Shown: positions 41,957-52,638, numbered from the stretch's first letter. The stretch is DNA of 64,000 nucleotides from CAXMRP01 sp965216515 (GCA_965216515.1 OZ244173.1:2294001-2358000), one strand, 5' to 3'. The notes: a model not told the origin generated them from the letters alone. Program-made: numbers and translations.

Positions 41957-42967
41957 TTATTCGGGCCGCGGAATTCCGGCGTCTTCCGGGCTCATTTTGG
42001 CTTTGCCGCCATCATAGAGAAGCCAGGCATTGGTCCGAATGGCCGGCTGCACACGATTTTGGGCGTCATCGCCATAATACGGCGCAAACACCGCCCCGCG
42101 ACCTGCCGCATAGTCCTTCAGCGCCTGCGAGTTGGCAACATTGCTGCTCCACGCCTTGTCAAGCGCGGCGACCACCTCGTCGGGAACGCCCTTGGGCACG
42201 AAGACGCCGAAATAGTTCGGCGCCGCCTTGAAATCGGAGAGCCAGTTGGTGACCGGCGGGATTTCCCCGTAGCCATCCAGCACGAGCGGCTGGTCATTCA
42301 GGACCGCAAGCGGGCGGATCTTTTTCGCCCGGATCATCTCCGCCTGCTCGACGGCAAGCTGGGTCGTCGCCTGCGTCTCACCGGACACGGTCGCGATCAC
42401 GGCCGGATTTCCGCCATCGTAGGTGACATGCTTGTAACCGCCGCCGGCGGCAGCCTTGATCGCCTCGATCGCGTTGTGGCCGCCTGAATTGAGACCGGCG
42501 GTGGCAATGGAAACCGCATCCGGATTGTCTTTCATTGCGGCAAGGAACTCGCCCATATCCTTGTAGGGCGCATCGGCGTTCACACCGACCACGGCGACAT
42601 TGGCCACATCGAGATAGAGGTGCCAATCCTCGATCTTTGTATCCAACATATCCAGGACGACATAGGTTCCAAGGTCCTGTGCCGCGCCGGCTGTCCAGGT
42701 ATAGCCGTCGCGCGGCGCGTCGAGCGCGCTCTTGGATCCGATGGATCCGGAGGCGCCGGGCTGGTTCTGCACCACGACCGTTCCGCCAAGCGCGTCCTCA
42801 AGCTCGGCGGCGACCACACGGGTAACCTGATCGGTCGATCCCCCGGGAGACCATGGCACGATGATCGTGATCGGCTTGTCCGGCTTCCACATGCCCTGTG
42901 CCATCGCCGAGGCCGATATCCCCGTTGCAAGCGCCGCCGAAATGCAAAATGCAATACACCGTTTCAT
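41957..42967 (-). CDS. tctC: Tripartite tricarboxylate transporter, solute-binding TctC (module 2)
   Basis: ATG 42967 gives 336 residues with a Sec signal ending in SASAMAQG. The mature part has KPITIIVPWSPGGSTDQVTRVV, VVQNQPGASGSIGSKSALD and FVPKGVPDEVV, all normal for TctC proteins. It heads the second transporter operon. No regulator gene lies nearby, so control may come from the TetR protein or from elsewhere in the genome; no copy of the proposed operator is seen in front of it. Confidence 0.92.
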   Translation of the reverse strand: MKRCIAFCISAALATGISASAMAQGMWKPDKPITIIVPWSPGGSTDQVTRVVAAELEDALGGTVVVQNQPGASGSIGSKSALDAPRDGYTWTAGAAQDLGTYVVLDMLDTKIEDWHLYLDVANVAVVGVNADAPYKDMGEFLAAMKDNPDAVSIATAGLNSGGHNAIEAIKAAAGGGYKHVTYDGGNPAVIATVSGETQATTQLAVEQAEMIRAKKIRPLAVLNDQPLVLDGYGEIPPVTNWLSDFKAAPNYFGVFVPKGVPDEVVAALDKAWSSNVANSQALKDYAAGRGAVFAPYYGDDAQNRVQPAIRTNAWLLYDGGKAKMSPEDAGIPRPE

Positions 42968-43220
42968 TTGAAATCTCCCTCCGTATCGGGAACGGCCGCA
43001 ACGCTGCGGCACCCGTTGTTTTTCTATTGGTTTGCGGTCCGCGCGGTCGCCCCGGCCTACCTGGATGATTGCGCGGATTTGACAGCGGCAGACTACCCCG
43101 CGCGTCCTCGATTTACAAATTGCGAACAGGGGTTACCGGCAATTCGGACCCTTCATCCGGCGATCCGGAACCGGGATTGAAAAACGCCCCGCAAGTCCGG
43201 CCGCAAGGCGGCACACGGGA

Positions 43221-43249
43221 CGGGACAGGCGCGCCGCGCACCTGTCCCG
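43221..43249 (-). terminator. Long hairpin after the ABC solute-binding gene
   Basis: A perfect 9-bp stem (CGGGACAGG with CCTGTCCCG) can be extended inwards through GC pairs; it starts 9 bp past the stop of the leftward solute-binding gene. There is no T-tract, so it may act as a Rho-assisted terminator or an mRNA 3-prime stabiliser. Confidence 0.5.
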
Positions 43250-43258
43250 CCACGATCG

Positions 43259-44266
43259 TCAGTTCGTCGCCTGCGGCATCTTGATCGACATGTCGAGCAT
43301 GTCGTTGGTATAGGCCGATTGAACATCGTACGCCGTGATGTCGAACGATGTCTCAACTGCATCGTAGTCGTTGGCCATACGCTCCGGGGCGAAATAGCCG
43401 AGCGCCGTCTGGGTGCTGGTCTCGTGGGTCATCAGTTCGACGACGAGGTTCCAGTTTGCCGTAACGTCTTCGACTTTCTGGCTTCCCGCTTTCGCCAGCG
43501 TATCGATGCACGGCTCCGGCGCCTCGACACAGGTTGCATAGGCCTTCTGGGTCACCCGCACGAAGGCTTTGGCGAGATCCGGATTGTCGGCGATCCATTT
43601 GCCGTTGGCGATGATCGAGTTGCCATAGGGATTGAAGCCGAGATCGCGCAAGGCGACAAATCCCATATCGTCGCCGAAAATCCGTTGGTAGATATAGTGG
43701 ACATTGTAGAAGTTCGTCGTCGCATCGATGGACCCCGACTCCATGGCGGCCACCTTCGCATTGGGTTTGACATTCACGAACTTGACGGATTCCGGATCGA
43801 TATCGAGCACCTTGGCGATCGCCGGCCACATCTGGCGCGCCGCATCGAACGGCGGATTGCCGATTGAGCGCCCTTTCAGGTCGCTGAAATCCTCGATGCC
43901 GGACGATTTCTTCCAATAGATGCCATACGGCGAGTTGGCATAGATGTTCATCACGGCGACAAGGTCGGCGCCGGCACCCTTGGCCTGAAGCATGGTCGGA
44001 AGATCGGCGATTCCAAACTGGTTCCGGCCGACGCCGACCTTTTTCGCCGACGCGCCGGAGCCCGTTCCGTCCTCGATGACCAGATCGATTCCGGCATCGG
44101 AATACCAGCCCTGTTCCTTTGCCCAGTAAATCGGTGCATGGTCGCCTCCGGGCACCCAGTTCAGGACAAAATTGATCGTTTCGGCGGCCTTTGCCTGTTG
44201 CGCGGAATATGCCATGGCCATGGCCGCGGCGAAAATCACGGCAAGCGAAGTGTTGATCGGTCTCAT
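43259..44266 (-). CDS. ABC transporter solute-binding protein (NMT1/SsuA/ThiY type)
   Basis: The 335-residue protein has a Sec signal ending in QQAKAAE and the NMT1-type fold opening INFVLNWVPGGDHAPIYWAKEQGWY, then GVGRNQFGIADLPTMLQAKGAGA. This family binds sulfonates, taurine, nitrate, thiamine-pyrimidine precursors and other small organics. The opening motif is closest to pyrimidine and unspecified nitrogenous ligands, but this is not decisive. It is divergent from its permease gene across a 114-bp gap, an uncommon split for such a system. Confidence 0.88.
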   Translation of the reverse strand: MRPINTSLAVIFAAAMAMAYSAQQAKAAETINFVLNWVPGGDHAPIYWAKEQGWYSDAGIDLVIEDGTGSGASAKKVGVGRNQFGIADLPTMLQAKGAGADLVAVMNIYANSPYGIYWKKSSGIEDFSDLKGRSIGNPPFDAARQMWPAIAKVLDIDPESVKFVNVKPNAKVAAMESGSIDATTNFYNVHYIYQRIFGDDMGFVALRDLGFNPYGNSIIANGKWIADNPDLAKAFVRVTQKAYATCVEAPEPCIDTLAKAGSQKVEDVTANWNLVVELMTHETSTQTALGYFAPERMANDYDAVETSFDITAYDVQSAYTNDMLDMSIKMPQATN

Positions 44267-44380
44267 TGTTTTTCCCTTCCCCTGTCTGTGCTCACATCGG
44301 TCAGCCGGACATTATATGCATCTGTTGAGCGAAAACAGGGGTATCGGTATGTTTGACGAAAATGGCGGGGCAATAGTTCA

Positions 44381-45142
44381 ATGACATCAGAGCGTTGGAA
44401 CAAGATCGGCGTGATATTCCTGGCCCATGCCGCCTTCGTGGCATTCTGGTGGATCGCTGTGATCGCAACGGGGATACCGGACTATATCCTGCCGACTCCG
44501 TGGCAGGCCCTGGCGACGCTGAGCGAGCCGAATTACAACTGGTTGTTCCACGCCTGGGCGACGGCGCAGGAGATATTCGGCGGCTATATCCTGGCGACGG
44601 TCTGCGGCGTCGCGCTGGCCGTGCTGTTCACCTGGTCGCGCACGCTGGACCATAGCGTGATGCCGCTGCTCGTCACCCTCAACATGATCCCCAAGGTCGC
44701 CATGGCGCCGCTCTTCATTGTCTGGCTCCGGTTCGGGATACAGACCAACATCGTCATCACCTTCACCATCTGCTTCTTTCCGATTTTGCTGAACACGGCG
44801 CGCGGCCTGCGGGAGGTCGAGCCGGAACTTCTCGACCTCGTCAAGTCGCTGAAGGGAAGCCGATGGCAGCTCTTCCGCAAGATCCAGTTGCCCGGTGCCC
44901 TTCCCTATGTGTTTTCCGGCATGAAGGTCGCCACGGTCCTCGCCGTGGCCGGTGCGATCGTCGGTGAGTTCATCCAGTCCGATCGCGGGCTTGGATGGTT
45001 CATGCTGATCACCCAGGAAGCGCTGAACACCGATGCCATGGTGATGGCGCTTATCATCGTTACGCTCATCGGTGTGTCTCTTTATGGCTGCGTCATTGCC
45101 CTGGAACGCCTTTTCGTCGTTCAGAACGCACGGATGGACTAG
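44381..45142 (+). CDS. ABC transporter permease (SsuC/TauC type)
   Basis: The 253-residue protein has six predicted helices and the EAA-loop LLDLVKSLKGSRWQLFRKIQLPGALPYVFSG that contacts the ATPase. This is the standard permease of the nitrate/sulfonate/taurine importer family. It is followed after 3 bp by the ATPase gene, forming a two-gene unit whose binding protein is divergent. Confidence 0.92.
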   Translation: MTSERWNKIGVIFLAHAAFVAFWWIAVIATGIPDYILPTPWQALATLSEPNYNWLFHAWATAQEIFGGYILATVCGVALAVLFTWSRTLDHSVMPLLVTLNMIPKVAMAPLFIVWLRFGIQTNIVITFTICFFPILLNTARGLREVEPELLDLVKSLKGSRWQLFRKIQLPGALPYVFSGMKVATVLAVAGAIVGEFIQSDRGLGWFMLITQEALNTDAMVMALIIVTLIGVSLYGCVIALERLFVVQNARMD

Positions 45143-45145
45143 GAC

Positions 45146-45916
45146 GTGACCGCGCAACAATCATTCATATCGCTGAGGGACGTCCGCAAGATCTATCGAT
45201 CCCGGAACGAGGAATTCGAGGCGATCCAGAGCGTTTCGATGGATATCCAGGCCGGCGAGCTGGTTTGCCTTGTCGGCCCGTCGGGCTGCGGCAAGAGCAC
45301 ATTGCTGCGCATTCTGGCCGGATTGCACACCCACGAAGGCGGCGAAGTGAGGATTGGCACGCCCGCCGAGCCGTTCGATCCGTCGCGCGACATCGGGATG
45401 GTGTTTCAGTCACCGCTGCTCCTGAAATGGCGGCGAATACAGGAAAATGTCCTTCTGCCGGCGGAAATCCTGGGATTGCCGATGAAGGAAGCCCGCGAAC
45501 GCGCCCGTGATCTTCTGCGGATGGTGGGGCTGGACGGGTTTGAGCGAAGCTATCCTTATGAACTGTCGGGCGGCATGCAGCAGCGGGCCTCGATAGCGCG
45601 ATCTCTCATCCACGATCCGAAACTGATCCTGATGGACGAACCCTTCGGCGCGCTGGACGCGTTGACCCGCGAGCGGATGAACCTGGAACTGATGCGAATC
45701 TGGAAGGAAAGCGGAAAGACGATCGTCTTCGTCACCCACGGCATCCAGGAAGCCGTGTTCCTGGGTTCCCATGTGGCGGTCATGACGGCCGGCCCGGCCC
45801 GGCTGGCCGACTATATCCCGATCGACCTGCCCGAAGACCGCAACCTCGACATCAAGACCCACGAGGCCTTCGGAGTGTACACGCGCCGGATCTACCAGTT
45901 GCTCGATCTCGACTAG
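45146..45916 (+). CDS. ABC transporter ATP-binding protein (SsuB/TauB type)
   Basis: GTG 45146 follows the permease stop by 3 bp and gives 256 residues. Walker A GPSGCGKST, signature LSGGMQQRASIARSL, Walker B LILMDEPFGALDAL and the switch VTHGIQEAVFL are all intact. It energises the neighbouring permease. No ligand hint comes from this subunit. Confidence 0.95.
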   Translation: MTAQQSFISLRDVRKIYRSRNEEFEAIQSVSMDIQAGELVCLVGPSGCGKSTLLRILAGLHTHEGGEVRIGTPAEPFDPSRDIGMVFQSPLLLKWRRIQENVLLPAEILGLPMKEARERARDLLRMVGLDGFERSYPYELSGGMQQRASIARSLIHDPKLILMDEPFGALDALTRERMNLELMRIWKESGKTIVFVTHGIQEAVFLGSHVAVMTAGPARLADYIPIDLPEDRNLDIKTHEAFGVYTRRIYQLLDLD

Positions 45917-45947
45917 CCGCCACCCGCCTGTCTGCGGGCCCCGGCCG

Positions 45948-46958
45948 CTAGTTTCCCGACCGGCCCTCATAGAGATCCCGGCCCTCCACGAGCGCACGAA
46001 TCTTGCCGTCGGCGATGGATCGTTTCAGCATCCAGAACCCGCAATCCGGATTGATGTAGCGGATGCGGTTTTCGCCGAGCACCGCTTCCGCCTTTTCAAG
46101 CGAACGGGCGATGCCGTCAGCCGTTTCAACCTCGGTGTGCTTGATGTCCACGACCCCCAACCCGAGTCCCAGGTCGGGGCGCAGCGCCCGGAACGCCTCG
46201 ATTTCGCCCATTGGCCGGTGGGCATTCTCCAGAAGCACATGGTCGGCATGGAGCGCATTCAGATAGCCGAGCAGCTTGTCCCACGTCCCTTTCTGGATCG
46301 ACTGGCCGCCATAATTGCCGAAACAAAGGTGGACGGCGGCCGTCGTTTTCACCTTGTCGAGAACTCTGTTTATGGCTTCCGCCGCCCATTCCCATTCCTC
46401 CGGATGGCCGGGCAGGTTCGCCTCGTCGATCTGGACGACTTCCGCATCGATATGTCGGACCTGGTCTGCCAGAACATCGGCCAGCGCAAACGAAACCTCA
46501 CGGGCGTCCTTGTAGTGGGTGTTCTTCAGCGTCTTGGCGAGCATATGCGGGCCGGTGACCGTGAACTTGAGAGGTTTCGTGGCCAGCCTGTGCGCCCGAT
46601 CCGCCGCGCCCGGGAGATCGAGGGTGCCGTGCCCGATCGGCCCTTCCACGATACCCGGCGGGCGCGTCCTGAATGCCATGCCCCGCTGGCCGCGATAATC
46701 GCGAAGCTCCTCGAATGTCGCCTCGTTTCGGATGCCTGACATCGGCCGGACGAAATACTCGATCATCCCGTTCGTCTCCGGGTGGTTGATATCGAACCGG
46801 TAGATCTCCCCGTCGCAGACAACATCGATCCCGGCTTTCTCCTGGGTTGCGAGAACTGCGCGGGTCGCGTCCACGAGGGCCTGCTCGCTGGGGGCGGCGA
46901 CCAGCCAGTCCGGAACGGGGTAGGAGCCGACGACTGTTGTTTTGATCCGCGGCGGCAT
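45948..46958 (-). CDS. Core MetE-type (cobalamin-independent methionine synthase C-terminal domain) protein
   Basis: ATG 46958, with GAAGGAG 6 nt upstream, is preferred to ATG 46982; the product has 336 residues. It corresponds to the catalytic half of MetE, with the zinc ligands His210 and Cys212 (VHLCFGNYGG), Glu244 (LLEN) and Cys306 (INPDCGF). The folate-binding N-terminal half of full MetE is missing. Such core proteins may transfer methyl or other alkyl groups from a non-folate donor to a thiol. It is convergent with the ABC transporter genes and may act on the imported compound. Confidence 0.85.
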   Translation of the reverse strand: MPPRIKTTVVGSYPVPDWLVAAPSEQALVDATRAVLATQEKAGIDVVCDGEIYRFDINHPETNGMIEYFVRPMSGIRNEATFEELRDYRGQRGMAFRTRPPGIVEGPIGHGTLDLPGAADRAHRLATKPLKFTVTGPHMLAKTLKNTHYKDAREVSFALADVLADQVRHIDAEVVQIDEANLPGHPEEWEWAAEAINRVLDKVKTTAAVHLCFGNYGGQSIQKGTWDKLLGYLNALHADHVLLENAHRPMGEIEAFRALRPDLGLGLGVVDIKHTEVETADGIARSLEKAEAVLGENRIRYINPDCGFWMLKRSIADGKIRALVEGRDLYEGRSGN

Positions 46959-47105
46959 GTCCACTCCTTCGGTTGCGTTCATTTGACGGCCTTTGCGGCG
47001 CCGGTCACGGATTGCTTAGCGTTGCCGGCGCCCCGGCGGAAGCCGTGAGCGGCGATTGCCTGGGGATTGAAACGGAAGATGGCATCGGTTGCGAACCGCG
47101 CGGAC

Positions 47106-48419
47106 CTACGCGAGAAGGCTGAGGAAAGCGGCGCTCAGCACGCCGGCCAGACTGCCGAAAGCGAGATTTCGCTTCCAGATCTGGCGTCTGTCCCGGCCGA
47201 TTGCGCGCGCCACCATCAGGAACGGCACCCCCACCGGCGAGGTGAGGGCATTGAGCGTCCAGCCGGCGATCATTGCGGCGACCAGGACCGCGAGATTGGT
47301 CGCCGGATTGTCCAGCATGTGCTCGGCAAACGGCAGCACGATCACGAAGCAGATCGACGGCTGGACGCCGAATTGGCCGCCGATCATGAAAAAGCCGATG
47401 ATGGCGGCCGGCAGCAACGGGCCGGCGGTCGCCAGCAGGCCTGGAATGCGCAGGTCCGGATTGTCGGGCACGAAGGCGAGCACGGCGAGCCCGAGCACAA
47501 GCGAGCAGCAGATGATCACCGCCTCGTTTATGCCGCTGAACAGGCCTTCGGCGACATCGGCGATCCGCCCCGGCTCAACGGCTGTCCAGATTGCCGCAAC
47601 GGCCAAAATCGCCATCAGCGCGCAATCGGCAAGTCGAAGACCTGTCAGCCATTGCAGGCCCAGCGCCGCGGCCACCGGTCCGGTCGCCACGGCAAGGACG
47701 ATCCACGCCGAACGTCTGAAGCGCACGCGGCCTGTCCCGGCTTGGCGCGGCGCAAGACCGTTCATGCTGGCAAACTGCAACCCGCCGCAACTCCAGATAA
47801 TCAGCGAAACGACGGCCAGGGGGCCGGCCGCGGCCAGCCAGTCGGCCTGGGGGATCAGGCTGGAGACGACAAGAAACGGCAGCGCGATGGGCGAGAGCGC
47901 CGGAACGAGCAGATAACCATAGAGCGCCGCGATAATCGCCGTGCGATTGGTGTCGGAGACGGTTCGTGCATTGTCGCGGCCTTCGAACAGGGCCGAAAAG
48001 AACTGCAATCCGCCGATCAGCAGCGTGATGCACTGAAGCGCGGTTCCGGCCGATACGAAGACATACCGGCGCAGCGAGCCGTGTGAATTCAGTGCTGCGG
48101 CGAATTCGCCGAACGCCGGATGTGAAATGGCGATCCCCCTCAGCGCGCCCGCCGAAAAGATGAAGGAAAAAAGGAAAAACGGGGCCGAAAGGTCATGGAT
48201 GTCCAGCCGCTTCACCGCCAGCGCCGTCAAGCCGGCCGGCACCGCCAGAATGGCAACCGCCATGGCAAATCTGCTCAGCCGGGATCGCAGGATATAACCG
48301 GCAACCGGGAAGGCCAGGGCGGCGGGGTGGATCGCATCCGCGAACCCCGTCCGGCTGGCCAGAACACACAATGCGCCGGACAACCCGGCGGCCATGGCCG
48401 CGGCGTCGGCCCTGTGCAT
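47106..48419 (-). CDS. Polytopic membrane protein of unknown family
   Basis: ATG 48419 is used (a TTG at 48446 is possible), giving 437 residues with about 10-12 hydrophobic helices arranged in two halves. Features include SDTNRTAIIAALYGYLLVPA, GGQFGVQPSICFVIVLPF near the C-terminus and paired GG turns, which suggest a secondary transporter of the ion-transporter type, but no known signature is complete. It lies between the GATase1-like gene and the MetE-type gene on the same strand, so a transport role linked to them is plausible. Confidence 0.7.
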   Translation of the reverse strand: MHRADAAAMAAGLSGALCVLASRTGFADAIHPAALAFPVAGYILRSRLSRFAMAVAILAVPAGLTALAVKRLDIHDLSAPFFLFSFIFSAGALRGIAISHPAFGEFAAALNSHGSLRRYVFVSAGTALQCITLLIGGLQFFSALFEGRDNARTVSDTNRTAIIAALYGYLLVPALSPIALPFLVVSSLIPQADWLAAAGPLAVVSLIIWSCGGLQFASMNGLAPRQAGTGRVRFRRSAWIVLAVATGPVAAALGLQWLTGLRLADCALMAILAVAAIWTAVEPGRIADVAEGLFSGINEAVIICCSLVLGLAVLAFVPDNPDLRIPGLLATAGPLLPAAIIGFFMIGGQFGVQPSICFVIVLPFAEHMLDNPATNLAVLVAAMIAGWTLNALTSPVGVPFLMVARAIGRDRRQIWKRNLAFGSLAGVLSAAFLSLLA

Positions 48420-48452
48420 CACCGTTGGAGATTTGGGATCCGGCAAGCAGGT

Positions 48453-49211
48453 CTATCCGGCAAGCCAGCGCAACGCCTGTGCCCACAACCGTGCATAGCC
48501 CGGCCAGGCGATAAAATCCGGTGGCAGCCAGTGGGGTCCGATGTCGGAAGTCCAGGCGAGCGTACGGCCGTTGCCGTGTCCGCCGGCAACAAGCAGCGGC
48601 AAATCGTCGATCCCGGTTTCAAGCAGCACATCGGCACCGGACTTGGCCCGGACCTCGTTGAATCCGAGCAGATAGGGCCAGTCCGGACCAAGACCGGCAA
48701 TCACCGGATGGTCGTGGTGTTCAGTGCCGACGGGCTCAAATCCCTCCGGCACTTCCACCCGGTCGTCGTGCGGTTTGAGACGGACGGGAAGAATGTCCTC
48801 AATCGCCGTTCGGTGATACCGCGCTGCGCCCTGGATGCCCTGGAAGGTGTAGTAGCCCCCGATCATCAGGAATCCCTTGCCCGCGGCCACCTGATCGCAA
48901 ATCAGCCGCAGCCGGTTGGGGCGGCGCTGGCTGCGCGCGAACGTGTCGGGATGCAGCAGCAGCGAATCGGAACCCACATCCGAAATCACGATGACATCGA
49001 ATGGCGCCAGACCGTCCTCATCGAGCGGGAACTCCGCCGGCACCAGATGCCCCGGCAGATGCACAAGTTCAATGTCGGTATCGTCGAGCGCCGCCTTCAG
49101 GGCCGCGATTCCGGTCTGATATTCGCTGGTCGTGAAATGGTTGAACCCCTTGACGTGGGAGGTCGTCGATATCCAGGATTCGCCGGCAAGCAAGACCTTG
49201 ATCTGGCCCAT
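48453..49211 (-). CDS. GATase1-like protein (putative glutamine-amidotransferase fold)
   Basis: The 252-residue cytoplasmic protein fits the GATase1_like (PF07090-type) family: KVLLAGESWISTTSHVKGFNHFTTSEYQTG, VIVISDVGSDSLLL, GGYYTFQGIQGAARYHRT and GNGRTLAWTSDIGPHW. It resembles ThuA-like proteins of sugar catabolism clusters. The nucleophilic Cys of true amidotransferases is not obvious (GFLMIGGYYTF has Gly-Gly at the elbow), so catalysis by that route is unlikely. Its stop lies 33 bp before the membrane-protein start. Confidence 0.8.
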   Translation of the reverse strand: MGQIKVLLAGESWISTTSHVKGFNHFTTSEYQTGIAALKAALDDTDIELVHLPGHLVPAEFPLDEDGLAPFDVIVISDVGSDSLLLHPDTFARSQRRPNRLRLICDQVAAGKGFLMIGGYYTFQGIQGAARYHRTAIEDILPVRLKPHDDRVEVPEGFEPVGTEHHDHPVIAGLGPDWPYLLGFNEVRAKSGADVLLETGIDDLPLLVAGGHGNGRTLAWTSDIGPHWLPPDFIAWPGYARLWAQALRWLAG

Positions 49212-49325
49212 CGATTTCCCTCCGTTTCACACGCCCTGCGCATTGGCACGTCCGCCCGGCGGCCTGTCAAGGCGTACCCGGCGACGCCAGGCAGAATCGC
49301 TCGCGCGGACAGGCGGACCGGCCGG

Positions 49326-49718
49326 CTACACGCCGATGCCATATCCTTTCGCGGTCAACAGGGCGCCGATCAGCAGCCACAGGACGCCGGCTAGGCGCGT
49401 CGCCACCGGATAGCCGAGCATCGCGCCGCCGATCCCGATCACTACGGCCGGAAAGGCGATGCGGATGATGCCGCCGACAATCATCGCCCAGCCGAATAAG
49501 GTGATGAAAACCGTCCAGTCGGCATTCCAGCGGCTATGCACATTGACGATCGCCAGCCCGCCGACAAGGCTCAGGATGCCGGCCAGAAACAGCAGCGCCC
49601 GGTTTTCAAGCAGATCCCGCCCCATTGCCTGGATGGCGCCGGGCGAAAGGATCATCGGGATGGCCGCAACCAGAACCGCCGGACCGAGGAGCCTCGCAAT
49701 CAGGATCGATGTTTCCAC
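49326..49718 (-). CDS. Small four-helix membrane protein
   Basis: GTG 49718, with AGGAGG 10 nt upstream, gives 130 residues with four predicted helices (RLLGPAVLVAAIPMIL, LLFLAGILSLVGGLAIVNVHSRW, FITLFGWAMIVGGIIRIAF, TRLAGVLWLLIGALLTAKGY). The spacing is on the long side. It resembles small DUF308/HdeD-like proteins in layout, without a firm match. It is probably not part of the catabolic pathway. Confidence 0.65.
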   Translation of the reverse strand: METSILIARLLGPAVLVAAIPMILSPGAIQAMGRDLLENRALLFLAGILSLVGGLAIVNVHSRWNADWTVFITLFGWAMIVGGIIRIAFPAVVIGIGGAMLGYPVATRLAGVLWLLIGALLTAKGYGIGV

Positions 49719-49829
49719 GATTGATCGACCTCCTCTCTGGCACGAGCCCACACCGCCGTCTGGACCGCCGCCCGCCCGTTTGCGGCTTTGCCCCGGTTCC
49801 GCCCGGACCTCGGGCGTGTTGCCGGCGCC

Positions 49830-51488
<1,659 letters not shown>

Positions 51489-51801
51489 GGCGTCGCGTGC
51501 TCCATTGCAATTGGGCTGGGATCGCCGGCATTTAAGCCAACCTTGGCGGCGTCACAAGGTGGCATCGCCGGAATGGCGGAAATTTCCGGTCGCCGCCGCC
51601 CATATGCCGGCCTTGGGCCAGGGGGCGGACATGAGCCGGGGCGGCGGACCACCGCGCCGCCGCCGGATCCGGCCCGCCGAATCGGATCACCGGCCATTAA
51701 TCATTTGCCGTTAGACCGATCCGGGTCCCGCAACCGGCGGTTTCCCGGTCCGGCCGTATCCCGGCCGCCCGGGGACAGGACAGCCAGGCAGGGGAAAGGC
51801 G
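51489..51801. other. Intergenic region between ettA and the methyltransferase gene
   Basis: In this 313-bp divergent region I see no credible gene, RNA or repeat. It is GC-rich and should hold two promoters. The only clear signal is the purine-rich AGGGGAAAGG close to the methyltransferase ATG. Confidence 0.5.
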
Positions 51802-52638
51802 ATGGACCGATCGGTATATCTGCGCATGGCGGCGCACGAGGAAATTCACTGGTGGTTTGCCGCCCGCCGGCAGATCGTCACCCGCCTGATCCGCCTGGTT
51901 TCCGCCGCAGGGCCGGCCCGCGATCCCGCCACGCCGCAGATCCTGGAGGTCGGCTGCGGCACCGGCGGAAATCTCCCGATGCTCAAACAGTTCGGCGCCG
52001 TCACCGCGGTCGAATGCGACCGGCAGGCCCGCGATATCGCGACCGCCAAATCCGATGTCGCAATCATCGACGGCCGGCTGCCCGACCTCGCCGCCCTCGG
52101 TCACCGCACATTCGACCTGGTCCTGCTCCTGGACGTGCTGGAGCATGTTGACGACGACCTCGCCGCCCTGAGCACCCTCGCCCCCCGTCAGGGCGCCGAC
52201 GGCGTGCTGCTTGTCACCGTCCCCGCCCATCCCTGGCTCTGGTCCGCCCACGACGTCGTTCACCATCACTATCGCCGCTACACGCCGGCCAGCCTGCGCG
52301 TCGTCGCCGAAAAGGCCGGCTACCGGGTGGAATCGATCGGCTACTATATGTCGCTCTTGTTTCCCGCCGTCGTTGCCGTGCGTATGGCGAAACGGTTGAT
52401 CGGCGCCGACACCGCCGACGATGCCATGCCCGGACCTCTGGCCAATCGCGTTCTGAAGGCGATTTTCGCATTCGAGCGGTTTCTCGTCGGTCGCGTGCCC
52501 CTGCCGATCGGAACCTCGCTTTTTATGATCGCCCGCCCGGATCGCCGGACGGTCCCTGCCGCTTCCGGCGGCGTGGCGAAAATCCGGTCGCAACATCCGG
52601 GCCGGGAATATTCTCGCCAAATCCCCCGCACGTCCTAG
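51802..52638 (+). CDS. Class I SAM-dependent methyltransferase
   Basis: The 278-residue protein has the SAM-binding ILEVGCGTGGNLPML (about residues 48-62), the acidic VTAVECD strand and LLLDVLEHVDDD near 110-121. A Cys-free C-terminal region with a hydrophobic stretch (GYYMSLLFPAVVAVRMA) suggests association with the membrane. It is followed closely by a TVP38-like membrane protein. The acceptor is unknown; a lipid or glycan is possible. Confidence 0.85.
   Translation: MDRSVYLRMAAHEEIHWWFAARRQIVTRLIRLVSAAGPARDPATPQILEVGCGTGGNLPMLKQFGAVTAVECDRQARDIATAKSDVAIIDGRLPDLAALGHRTFDLVLLLDVLEHVDDDLAALSTLAPRQGADGVLLVTVPAHPWLWSAHDVVHHHYRRYTPASLRVVAEKAGYRVESIGYYMSLLFPAVVAVRMAKRLIGADTADDAMPGPLANRVLKAIFAFERFLVGRVPLPIGTSLFMIARPDRRTVPAASGGVAKIRSQHPGREYSRQIPRTS

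Noticed and set aside
44349..44384. 11-residue mini-ORF whose stop overlaps the ABC permease ATG
   Set aside because: It could be a coupled leader peptide, but no ribosome site precedes it and the overlap can arise by chance.
46997..47032. Inverted repeat GGCGCCGG/CCGGCGCC upstream of the core-MetE gene
   Set aside because: The loop of 20 nt is long, the sequence is self-complementary and GC-rich, and no T-tract follows. It is not a convincing terminator or operator.
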